From Cruorifilaria tuberocauda (Eukaryota > Nematoda > Chromadorea > Rhabditida > Onchocercidae), in NCBI GenBank assembly GCA_013365365.1, contig JABVXU010000780.1, positions 1-20,830 on the forward strand: DNA of 20,830 bases, in the 5' to 3' direction. Of the stretch, positions 11,169-20,830 are shown one piece after another. The notes under the pieces are model-generated. The model did not search any database and was not told the origin of the DNA. It was given only the letters and a program-made list of their open reading frames with translations. Positions within the stretch are counted from its first letter, which is position 1. Each line of letters opens with the position of its first letter. A program made the translations under genes and the position numbers.

Positions 11169-14100
11169 CTGAAATAAATATATTTCCTGAAATATATATG
11201 TGACTGTTAATGATTTTACTTATCTTAAAAGTATAAAATTTTAGATTTATTCTTTTTAGACATTTCTTACATAAAATTGTTCAAATTTTGAGGATTAAAA
11301 ATTTTTAAAATCCGTTTCAAATTTGAAAAAGAATTAATTTAAATAACTTAGTGGTATTTTATATTTAATAATGGAATATAGTGTAATAAGTAACTAATTA
11401 TCTAGTAATAAAGGTTTAATGAAAATTAAAATAAACCGTTTCTTTCGGCAGCATACAGCAAGAATAATAACAATGATAATAGACCATAAGGCGCATAAAG
11501 CTACTGGTACCACAATGAACAAAGCTGAAGTATTATTTCAATTTAAACTCTTAACTGTTAAATATTTCTATTCAACCTGTTAACCTTACTTACATTCGTT
11601 ATTTATATGACTAATTAAATTTGTCAAAAAAAAAAATTGAATTAATGAAAAAGTTATCCATGAATATTTTCAAATAAATACTTAAAAAAAAAAAGAAAGT
11701 AATAACTTCATGGTAATTATAAGTCCGATAGGTATGAAATTTAAAATATAATTACTTACTGCTACTGTTATCCGTTTCCTCAATTATTTTACCACCGATA
11801 TAAAGTTCATTCCCGACATCACTGTAATCTTTAGCTAGAGGTGGAATAGTCGTTGTCGATACTTTCATACTTATTTCGTTATCGGATTTCGGTAACGCTG
11901 ATTCAGTATTTGCCTGATAAAAGTATTACTAAAATATTATCATACTGAAATATTCCTTCATTTCTTACAAACTAATTTATATTCATAAGTAATTATTGCA
12001 AAAAAACATGTAAACAGTTAGGAATGTAAAAGATTGAAAAAATTTACCAGTTCATTAACCCAGTTATGCATCAGGAATGGTGTTTCCTCCATATCGTTAT
12101 CTATTTCAACGCTTTCCGGTATTCCGAGTGGTACGTTGGTAATTTCATTATCCAAAAATGGCGTTATTGGTTCTGCTGAAAACTGTTTGACAATTTTATT
12201 GAGATCAAAGTTTCGTTCTAATAAGAAAAAAAAATTTATCTTTAAAATTTATCGCGTAGATATTTTAATAATTTCAATTCAAAAAAAAATTTTTTCAGAA
12301 GAATTGAAAAATTTTAATCTTTGATTTTATCCAAATTAAATTTTTGCATTTTGGATTATTTGATTTACATTTTTTGACACTTAGAAAAAAATAACTTCAA
12401 AAAAATTTAAACCAAAATTTGATTTAAATAAATTTCTTTTAATTGGAAAAAAAAAATTCTGATTGATTTAAATAAATGAAAATTTTTCTTTAATAAAAGC
12501 AAACGTTAAAAATTTTCACTTTTTCTGGAAATTTTTTTTTTGCATTAAAATTAATTTAAATTATTAAAATAACAATAAATTAGCAATAAATGACAAACCA
12601 ATTGGAGCATTAATTTTAAGACAATTCAAGCCATCACCATGATAACCATTGTTACAGACGCATTCCGGTCCTTCCGGAGATTTCTCATCACATACAGCAT
12701 TTACGGAACACTTTTCCATGTAACGTAAATAACACGCATCTACCTCTGTAACACACTTGATTCGTCTGTTCAAATTCCATATCTTACTCAATGTATCATT
12801 AAATTAATTTATGATAATTAAAAGTTAAAAAAAGGTGTTACTAGTAACATGCTTCAAGAATTTAAGTAATATAAAATTTGTATTCAATGAAAGAATTCGT
12901 TTTGATCATTTTAAATTATCGTGACGTACGTACGTTTACACGTGAAGCCATCACCCACATAGTGTTCATTACATTTGCACTGATATGTTCCAATTTCGTT
13001 GATACACGTCGCTTTCAATGAACAATTATGTCTTTCCGTAATACATTCATCTACATCTACAATTTTACTATTTTATTACTTCAATGAGTAATCAAGTAAT
13101 AACTAATAAGTAATAATTAATTAATTAATCAATGAGTAATTAAGCGTGAAAGTATCTTTTCTGTTGACTATTACAGGATACAGTTATACCCGACTTGCTA
13201 ATATTATTTATTAATTGTTTCATTTAATGAAATGATCAATAATTCCGGAAATATCTTTTAAAATGTTTTACACTGCATTAAGCAGTGATAAAACAAAAGT
13301 AAATCATTCCTTGGTTAACCGAATTCATTTAAAGCAACATTTTTCAAAATTCAAAATTCCTCAGTAATAATTTGATAAACTAACCTTCGGAGCAACTAAC
13401 ACCTGTCCAGCCATCTGCGCATTGAGCATTGGAACAGAAACCGGTTGCGAAATCACACGGAATATTATTCCGGCAATGACAGTTATTCTCACAACGGAAT
13501 CCCCACATACCTGCACCACACTCTGAAACAAACACTTCCGTTAAAGTACCTCAATCTAATTAATTATCCGGTAATTTATTACAGTACTTTAATGTTCTAG
13601 TAAAAGATATTTAGTAAACGTGTGGCTGTAACTTTCACAATTCAAATTTTATTGCATTTAAAAAATATCTGTTTTAACTTACGTAACAAAGATCATTTAC
13701 AGATCTAATACAATAAGTTATCACAGTTAACTTGTAATTTCAATCTCTTTGGTTTCTTTCGAGAAACTAAAATCCAATACTGAGAACCTTTCTGGCATAG
13801 CGGTGGATTCAATGTACCAGCCGGACAATGTAACGGTACAATTCCATCAACTCGGAATAACCATTTCCCCCGCTCTCCAATATTCGATCGATTGGCTAAC
13901 ATCTCGAAAGGTAGCTCATAAAATTCCACACCAGATGAGAAACCACTGAGACCGCTCTCCGATTCGATTTCTTCAAATAAATACATAGCAAATGTCGAAT
14001 TATCGCCTCGAGCTATCACTACTTGGAATGAATTTTCCTGAAATTATCAATTAATATTCATCGGATTTTTTCTATTTTCATTTTCATTCATAAATGATTG

Positions 14101-17100
14101 AGAGGATAAACGTACGTGTTCGTACGAGTGTCTATCTTTTCGATATGTTTAACTTATAGAAATTTGTATAAGTAAAAAGGAAGAAAAAATTTCCTAAAAT
14201 TTAACTTTAAATTATATTTTATCTCTTTATCTTCTTTTTCATCTGATAAATTAAAAGTATTGAAGAAATTACCTGATCAGTATCAACTTGTAACATATGA
14301 TCATACGAGATGATAAATAGTGAACGTGCACGAAAATCTTTCTGATGAAATTTATTATTTACAGTTAGGGAGAGACGAGCCAATAAAGTGTAATCTTTTG
14401 GATTAGTATCTGCAAATAACTTTAGAAAGTATTTATCATTTATCATTTTAAGTATTTATTTCTTAATTCCATTACCTATGATTATAATTTAATTTCGTTT
14501 CTATTCTTTGATTACAATTGGAAATAAATTTTCGATTAATTAAAGATTGAATATTCTTTTCTAATTTCCAAAACTTCTTTATCATCTAGCTCTTTCAAAT
14601 GCATCAGTGATAAATTGATAAGGAAGCAAATGCATTCTTAAAATCTTGTTGAAATTTTTCAAATAATCAAAAATTGAAATTAAACCAAGCATCATTAAGT
14701 TTTCCACGCTTTCATGATTTTCAAATATATATGTTTAACTCATTATTATAGATCAATTTTGATCTGATCCATTTTGTAATTTAATTTAATACTTTGTCCA
14801 ATTTATTTTCTTTTTTTTTTCTTAATTAATTTTTAATAATTTTAACTTTCTTATTTAAAAAGCTAATGGTACCAACCATCAATAACTTTCAGAACTACTT
14901 TTGAGCCAGTCTGGAAAGTGTAATGCTGATAGAGTGGCAAAAATGCTGGAAAACGAACATTACCATCAAGTTTTAATGGAAGTGGCTCATCAAAACTTAT
15001 TCCACCATTTGATGAAATCTGAAATTATTAAGTTTAATATTCAAGTATTACTTTTTTCCGCCTAATAAATTAACTTAATAATATTAAACTTAACTTTCAT
15101 ATATATGTAGTGCAAGAATAATTAACGATTGCATAATTCTAAAGCATATTTATTGGAAAATTAGAACGTTATCGGTACATATCGATTACTTAAGACAATT
15201 TATTCTGATGATCGATTGATAGATATATTTGATTAAAAATTACGGTGACAGTATATTTTTTTGGAAATGGTAATCATTGTGATTTGTATTTGAATAGAAT
15301 GAAAAGATAAAATGCTTACATAAAGAGTACGGTAAGTTCGGCCAAAAAGTTGAAGAGGTGTAGCCATACGGTAGTCAGCGATGGCATTTAATCGAGCAAG
15401 TAACATAAGTGTTGGATTATCAACCGGAAAGAGAATTGTTTCTGTAATAAGCCAAAATTCATTAATCTAATACCTCATATCATAATATCTCTCCTTATCA
15501 TATCATGATACTTCTCCTTATCATATCATAATATCTCTCCTTATCATATCATGATACTTCTCCTTATCATATCATGATACCTCTCCTTATCATATCATGA
15601 TACCTCTCCTTATCATATCATGATACCTCTCCTTATCATATCATGATACCTTTCTTTTTATCTAATTAAAACAATTGATAAGGTCATATTAAGTATAATC
15701 GTACTATTAATTTTTCATTGAAATATTTTTTTTTTTAAATTATCAAAACTTAGTGAATTTATTAAAAGTTGATCAAGCTGAATTCTATCCTGATTATAAA
15801 TAACCTAATTAATAGATAAGTTGAATGAAATGAAATATCAGTAATTTTATTTCTAAGGAAAAATTACAGTTTTTCATTTCATATAGTCTAAAATGTTTGC
15901 AGAGAAAAAAAGAGAAATGAATAGCTTACCGTGACATTCGACCCCATTACCAACGAATCCATCCATACAGGTACATCGAAATGATCCATGTATATTTGTG
16001 CATATTGCTGATTTATCACATGGATCATACCTAAAATATTTAATTAAAAGAAAAAAAAAACCTAAATATCAGTAATGATATTCTTTTTTAATATCAAAAT
16101 GCTATGCTAAATTTTAACTATTAATTTGAAAGTTTCAAAACTGATAAGCTTACTTGCATTCATCGATATCAACGCATTGTCCCGTGTACTGATCACGTTG
16201 AAAGCCGTCAGCACATTCACATTCATAACTACCCACCAAATTCTTGCAAACTCCTTTTTCACCACAATAAAAGTTTGATAGCTGACATTCATTAACGTCT
16301 AAATTTATTTTGAATAATAATTCAAATCTCTGTTGACCTTTTGTTACGTCAGAAAAGACGTGTGATTTCTGATCACTTAACTTACAATCACATACCCTTA
16401 CAACCATACGGACTATCCGGACTTCCGGCATAACCGGGCGCACATCGACATTCATAACTTCCATCCGTATTCACGCAAACGGAACTATTCTTAGCGCCAC
16501 CGCATACAACAATTCCTTCAGCGCATTCATCCAAATCTGGAAGGTAATTAGTGGAGAATAATTAATTATTAAATTCCAATATAATTCCATTTCCTATTCC
16601 GATATTTCATTCATTCTTTGTTTTGAATTTTTTTATAGCTATTTCTTAAAAAATAAATATAAACATAAAAAAGTAAAATAAAGTTAACTTGGAAAGTAAA
16701 TATAAAAAGTAAATATGATGAAAATAACTTAAATATACTCAATTCAATTAAATAATTAAATCAATAAGTAAAAGGGAAAATTATTTGATCGAATAGCAAT
16801 TGATCAGATTTATTAAACAAATATATAAGATCATACAGCATATTTAATTTATTGCTATATAAACTTTTTACATTTTAATTTTTTTCAAATTAATTAAATT
16901 TATCAAGTAATTAAAATTAGCGTTAAATATTAATATTAAAATAATTAAAAATCATTAAAATTAATTTAAATAATTAAAAATTTTCATTTTAAAACTTACC
17001 AATACATTTTCCATTATTATCAAATATATATCCGATATTACATTGACAACTGTACGATCCAGGACTGTTTTCGCACAATGCATGAGCACCACAAACGCTT

Positions 17101-20100
17101 GGTTCACCGAAGCATTCATTGATATCCATGCAGGATTTCCCGTCACCCGTCCAACCGGATTTACACTTACACACTCCTGCGGTACATTCCGCATTCTCAT
17201 CACAATGACATCTTGGTGTTGTGATACCCAAAACTGGCTTCTGCAATATTCCATTCCGCTCAGAGCATCTTTTTTAAACTTACTTATCGTATAAGTTACT
17301 TATTTTAAAGTTATTTATCATTATAAACTTACTTATCATTATCAAAGTTACTTATCATTTGAGATAATTGAGATAGCTAACGATTGTATTATTATCGGAC
17401 ATTTCCGTTTACTTTAACTTGAATTTTTCTATCATTTAAAAAATCAATCTAATCCAGTACAAAGTAATCAAGATAAAAGTAATTTAAGAAGACAGTTTAA
17501 TTATACAAATGATTGTAAAGCAGATTAAGCTAAAATAATCAGACTCTTATCTCATTTATCAAATTGAATACTTATATACTGATATATTGATACTTTTGAT
17601 TTCGATATAGCAATATAATAAAGTAATCACTAAAAATGGGAATGAGTAAAAATTTACCTTGTTATGAAGAGAAATAAACTGGGCAGTTTTAGAGTCATTC
17701 AACGTAGTGGTCAATGTTGACCATTGAGTTGTTGTTGTTGTAGTAGAGCGTTTTGTTGTTCGAACATTTGGCGCAACTGTCGTAGATGCCAGGACAGGTT
17801 GCACAGGAACAATATTCACAGCTATTGGTTCACCTTTTCCACTTTTCAGAGGTAATGTACCTTAAGAAACAAACCCAAACTTTTAATGTAAAGTGATCTA
17901 CACAGTGATAACACTATCATTAGAGATAGGAAGATAGTTTAAAATTTACTAACTTTTGCATGTATTAGTATTGTTATCGTATTCATAACAAATGCATAAG
18001 TAAGCGCCAGCAGTATTGACACAATCTGGTTGTTCTCGAGGGCAAAGGTCATCTTTTTTGGAACATTCGTCTACATCTGTAAAATTAATGACTTATCAAA
18101 TATTTCAGTAATTCGCACCTGTAAAATTAATGACTTATCAAATATTTCAGTAATTCGCACTATTTGGTAATTATCGATAAGTAAGCTAACATAAATGTTA
18201 CCTATTTAAATAGCAAAATTATTATTTTTAATAAATTTTTTTGAGAAATTTTAAAAATTTCATTGCTTAAACTTAAACATACCATCTTCACAAATTGGCG
18301 CTCCAGTCCAACCAGGATTACATTTTCCGCCTGGACATACTCCTGTTTCAGCATTACACTGTGCGCCGCCATCACAATGACACTGCCTGGTGCAATCAAG
18401 ACCCCATTCGGCTTTTGCGCAAGTTTCAGCGCATTCTTGTCCCTTTAAATAATTTAAAAATCTTGTTTTAAATAATTTAAAAATTTCTCAATCGTGTTTT
18501 TTACTAGAAACGTTGAGGGTACGTCAGTATAACGACTACGATGATTATGATTATGATTATCAACAATTGTGCACTTCTCTGATTATGTTCTAAAAAAGGA
18601 ATACTTTATATCCAGCACCACAGAGGAATACTCGATCGGAATCAATCCGGAACAAGAATTCACCCGGTATACCAATATCACTTTTCTCAGCCAAATGTAT
18701 CGCATCTTGTGTTCCTGAACCGGGCAATGAATAATGTCCATCTAAACCGCTGAAACCGGCCTACAAATGAAAAGAACTGAAAAAAAATCATGGAATTTAT
18801 TTGATTGATTTGTTCAGTTTAAAAAAAAGTGAGTTAATTAAGTGAATGAATTTTGAAGAATCATGGAATAAATGAAATAGGTTAGATTATACTGTTTGTT
18901 AATTTAAAAAAAAAGTGAGTTAATTAAGTGAGTGAATTTTCATGGAATAAATTAAATAAGTTAGATAGAATCAAAACTTAGAATTAATTTATGTTTGATC
19001 AAAAAAATTTACCACAGCATCTTTAGTAGTCTTCAATTTTCTGTAAACAATATGCGCAAATGTCCCACTATCACTGATAATTAGTGCAACTTGAAATGAA
19101 TTACCTTCCAAATTCTATAATATCATTTTAAATCATTTGTTATATTTTGTGATAATATTTTAGTGTATCATTTTGAATATATCAAAAACAATTCCATTGT
19201 TTTTAAAATAATGAAAAATAGAATTACTTACAGTTTAATGATAAGAATTAAAATTATTAGTTTAAGTATACTTACAGGTTCTGTAATTTCATGAGTATTT
19301 TCCCAGGTAACAATAAGTACAGTACTGGGTTTAAATGATGAACCATAACGGTATTGGATATTTACTTCATTTTCCACTAAATGTAATATTGATGAATCTG
19401 AAAAACGAAAAGTCTTCTTCTATTCAAATATTTGTCTAAATTAATTATCTTATTAATTAATATTATTCTATTCATGATAATTTTCTACTAATAACCTTTT
19501 AAATTTAAACTTTAAACTACTTAAGTCATAAGCACAATGCTCTTTCATTGCAAAACTTATCATTCAATTGATTAATATCATAATTCTATAAGATTTAACA
19601 AAGAATACTTAATGAAATTTCGTAATGAATTAAATAGGAATCATGGCTAAGTTGATTTCAAGTTATTTTTCAACTAAAATTTACATTACTCAATTTTACT
19701 TAGAATGGTTTTGCGAAATATTTGAGGTAATGTATTTTGACCGGAAGAGTTTTTCTTTATTTCAAATAATAGGAAGAGATAGATGATTAGAATACAGGAT
19801 CAAGTTTGATTTAGCTACAAAATTTCTAAAAACTAATTGTCAAGTATTTCTGATTAGATAACTTAACTTAACTAATCTGAACAGCAAAAAAGAAATGATA
19901 CTTTTAAATTATTTGCTATATTCTTCTTCATTTTACGACAATTTATTACGGCAATTCTAAAATTGATTTAAAATTGAATAAATCAAAATGACTGCAAAGA
20001 AACCGTTTGATTCTCTGTAATGCACTTTTCCACCTTGTGCTGGCATCCAGTATACCGCAATTACCGGTTGCGGAGATGGTAGTTTCGAGGGTTTCATTGG

Positions 20101-20569
20101 TACCGCTGATAAACCAATCGCCCCATCACGTTGAATCTGCAGTCGTTGGAGAAGGAATAAAAACAACAAAGAGAAATCTAAATTTTACAAAGATTCTTAA
20201 TTGGCCTAATAGAAATATTATAAAATAGCGTTTTGAAAATGATAAAATACTTGGTTAAAACTTGGTTTACTGATAAGCTCACTGATAGTGATAAGTTAAT
20301 TTAGAACTGAATAATTCTCATGGAAAAAAAAACTTCGGGAGAAAGAAAAATTAACATAAAAATTTTTACATTAACAGCGTCATATTCTTTGCCAAGAAAT
20401 TTAAACGATCTGCTCAGCTTAATGATTTGTGATGAACCAGCAAGAATCTGATCACCTTTAGCTTCACCGAATGGATACAGTCTTGCACTGAACACATACG
20501 GTACGGTGATGTTCAGATCAATCTGTGGTGTATTTGAGGTATCAAATTGACGTTTGTATCGATAATGAT
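11060..20569 (-). CDS. dex-1: DEX-1-like nidogen/EGF type I membrane protein, 5' partial
   Basis: Twenty-three exons: 20569-20370, 20136-20004, 19397-19276, 19114-19013, 18760-18605, 18442-18283, 18076-17954, 17860-17658, 17240-17000, 16536-16396, 16298-16154, 16030-15930, 15441-15320, 15018-14877, 14409-14273, 14037-13788, 13522-13385, 13056-12934, 12745-12599, 12217-12048, 11913-11760, 11524-11437, 11168-11060 (stop TAG). All junctions are GT-AG and in phase, giving 1,134 complete residues. The first visible exon begins two bases into a codon, so the signal peptide and any upstream exons lie off the window. Domain order is NIDO (30-237), EGF-type (240-331), Thr-rich linker (332-400), EGF modules (410-608), NIDO (609-825), EGF (827-955), stalk, TM (1071-1093) and a 41-residue tail. 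C. elegans DEX-1, which anchors sensory dendrite tips and shapes epithelia, has NIDO, EGF and TM parts; SNED1 and nidogen are relatives. Orthology is inferred from layout. Introns over 300 bases hold only the repeats listed separately. Confidence 0.82.
11437..11524 (-). other. transmembrane helix exon
   Basis: This 29-codon exon encodes LFIVVPVALCALWSIIIVII followed by LAVCCRKK: one strongly hydrophobic helix and then a basic stop-transfer stretch. With cysteine-rich domains upstream it makes the protein type I. The donor is a weak G|GTTTAT; its use is supported because the next exon continues in frame to a stop. Confidence 0.8.
11760..12217 (-). other. stalk region between the EGF modules and the membrane
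   Basis: Two exons (12217-12048, 11913-11760) encode residues 962-1069, a cysteine-free, acidic segment with NDMEE, STTTIPP and IEETDNSS. No domain was recognised. It most resembles an extracellular stalk leading into the TM exon. Confidence 0.65.
12599..13522 (-). other. membrane-proximal EGF modules
   Basis: Three exons (13522-13385, 13056-12934, 12745-12599) each carry one module. The first has CHCRNNIPC and GWTGVSC; the second is a cbEGF with DVDEC and GTYQCKC; the third begins VDACYL and ends GYHGDGLNC. All three exons are bounded by phase-1 introns. Confidence 0.8.
13788..15441 (-). other. second NIDO domain
   Basis: Residues 609-825, over four exons, repeat the NIDO pattern in more divergent form: LQLFGRTYRTLYISSNGGIS, FPAFLPLY, RSLFIISYDHM, NSFQVVIARGDNSTFAMYLF, GFSSGVEFYELP, NIGERGKWLFRVD. 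The N-terminal LYPFG-like start is weak (ETILFPVDN). Two NIDO domains in one chain favour a DEX-1-like identity over nidogen proper, which has one. Confidence 0.8.
15474..15652. repeat. 23-bp tandem minisatellite, about eight copies
   Basis: Units beginning TTATCATATCATGATACCTC start at 15495, 15518, 15541, 15564, 15587, 15610 and 15633, with a degenerate copy before them. The period is exactly 23 bases. Most units include the palindrome TATCATGATA. The array lies wholly in the intron between exons 15930 and 15441 and contains no spacers. Confidence 0.92.
15930..17240 (-). other. tandem EGF/calcium-binding EGF block
   Basis: Four exons encode an EGF-like module (CHCDENAEC to GWTGDGKSC) and then cbEGF modules starting DINEC, DLDEC, DVNEC and DIDEC. 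The consensus GSYxCxC occurs in three of them and GSFRCTC in the last. Each has a D/N-x-D/N-E-C calcium-ligand start. Such rods give calcium-dependent stiffness and bind matrix proteins. Confidence 0.85.
17276..17359. repeat. degenerate tandem repeat in intron
   Basis: About five imperfect units of roughly 16-18 bases resemble AAGTTACTTATCATTAT. They sit just upstream, in gene direction, of the acceptor for exon 17240-17000, and they are related only by eye. Confidence 0.6.
17658..17860 (-). other. mucin-like Thr-rich linker exon
   Basis: This single exon encodes residues 332-399. It has no cysteine and a dense run of threonines (RSTTTTTTQWSTLTTTLN), plus Pro/Val-rich flanks. It separates the first NIDO-EGF block from the second EGF block. 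Such segments are usually O-glycosylated spacers; glycosylation here is inferred. Confidence 0.75.
17954..18442 (-). other. EGF-type modules after NIDO 1
   Basis: Exon 18442-18283 encodes a Cys-rich module with CHCDGGAQC and CNPGWTGAPIC, like the laminin/SNED-type EGF that often follows NIDO. Exon 18076-17954 encodes DVDEC with six cysteines, a calcium-binding EGF start. A strict hydroxylation motif is not obvious in the second module. Confidence 0.75.
18077..18160. repeat. exact 42-bp tandem duplication at a splice acceptor
   Basis: Bases 18077-18118 and 18119-18160 are identical. The unit starts exactly at the AG of the acceptor for exon 18076-17954, so the acceptor and its upstream tract exist twice in direct repeat. 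Confidence 0.93.
18605..20480 (-). other. first NIDO domain
   Basis: Residues 30-237, over five exons, show the nidogen extracellular domain pattern: LYPFGEAKGD at the start, then FKFLGKEYDAVN, DGAIGLS, IAVYWMPAQ, QYRYG, TVLIVTWE, NSFQVALIISDSGTFAHIVY, a GFSGLDGHYSLPGSG segment and GEFLFRID near the end. This matches the usual NIDO order. NIDO domains occur in nidogens, tectorins, SNED1 and DEX-1 and act in extracellular matrix. Confidence 0.85.
18818..18965. repeat. imperfect ~85-bp tandem duplication in intron
   Basis: TTTAAAAAAAAGTGAGTTAA followed by TTAAGTGA, ATCATGGAATAAAT and a GGTTAGAT-like block recur about 85 bases apart (first copy from 18818, second from 18903) with small indels. 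It lies in the intron between exons 19114-19013 and 18760-18605. Confidence 0.75.
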
Positions 20570-20829
20570 CTGTAAGAATTAATTTGTTAATCAGTTATTA
20601 ATTAATTAGTGATAATTAATTTTACTTTCTATTTGTAATTGAATCAATTTAATTTCCAATTAACTTTAAATTCATAGAGTATGAGGTATCAAATTAACGT
20701 TTGTATCGATAATGATCTGTAAGAATTAATTTGTTAATCAGTTATTAATTAATTAATGATAATTAATTTTACTTTTTATTTGTAATTGAATCAATTTAAT
20801 TTCCAATAAACTTTAAACTCATAGAGTAT
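20536..20829. repeat. 147-bp tandem duplication spanning an exon start
   Basis: Bases 20536-20682 and 20683-20829 match with only a handful of substitutions. The unit contains the first 34 bases of exon 20569-20370, its splice acceptor and about 113 bases of upstream intron. The copy nearest the window edge carries a CAA-to-TAA change in the exon-derived part. A further copy beyond the window cannot be excluded. Confidence 0.92.
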
Positions 20830-20830
20830 T

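Noticed and set aside
15474..15652. CRISPR-like array
   Set aside because: Units are contiguous 23-mers without spacers, in an intron of an animal gene; it is a minisatellite.
16107..16292. Alternative minus-strand frame MNVSYQTF... over the EGF exon
   Set aside because: It is out of frame with the cysteine-containing DVNEC module and lacks its pattern.
17043..17294. Plus-strand 83-codon frame opposite the EGF exon
   Set aside because: It is the antisense shadow of exon 17240-17000, whose minus-strand frame has the expected EGF cysteines.

Overview
The window looks like nuclear DNA of a nematode, and most likely a filarial-type parasite. It is strongly AT-rich. Two genes are split into many small exons by short introns with TTTCAG-like acceptors, and both proteins are animal-specific: a MENTAL/START sterol-binding protein and a nidogen/EGF membrane protein resembling C. 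elegans DEX-1. The species assignment is inference. No bacterial genes, RNA genes, transposon ORFs or CRISPR arrays were recognised.

Layout. Bases 1-5410 hold no gene I can support, only AT-rich sequence with microsatellites, a hexamer purine/pyrimidine tract and a 21-bp tandem repeat. Bases 5411-9671 (+) are a complete ten-exon STARD3/MLN64-like gene of 435 codons. It has four membrane helices (MENTAL), a linker with a phospho-FFAT-like motif, and a START domain. Bases 9672-11059 lie between the convergent 3' ends and probably contain both 3' UTRs. Bases 11060-20569 (-) are 23 exons of a large type I membrane protein. Its layout is NIDO, EGF repeats, Thr-rich linker, four further EGF-type modules plus one EGF-like module, a second NIDO, three EGF modules, a stalk, one transmembrane helix and a short basic tail. 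Its 5' end lies beyond position 20830, so about 1,134 residues are visible without the signal peptide.

All exon junctions in both models were checked by hand for GT/AG ends and phase, and each model reads as one open frame. The terminal exon of the minus gene (11060-11168) and its TM exon are short and easily missed; phase continuity supports them.

The two genes have no obvious joint function: one is an intracellular late-endosome/ER sterol contact-site protein and the other an extracellular matrix/dendrite-anchoring protein. The best second-look items are the phospho-FFAT-like motif, two separate tandem duplications that each copy a 3' splice site of the minus gene (one copy carries an in-frame stop), the possible alternative termini of both proteins, and the frequent GTT-type 5' splice sites.
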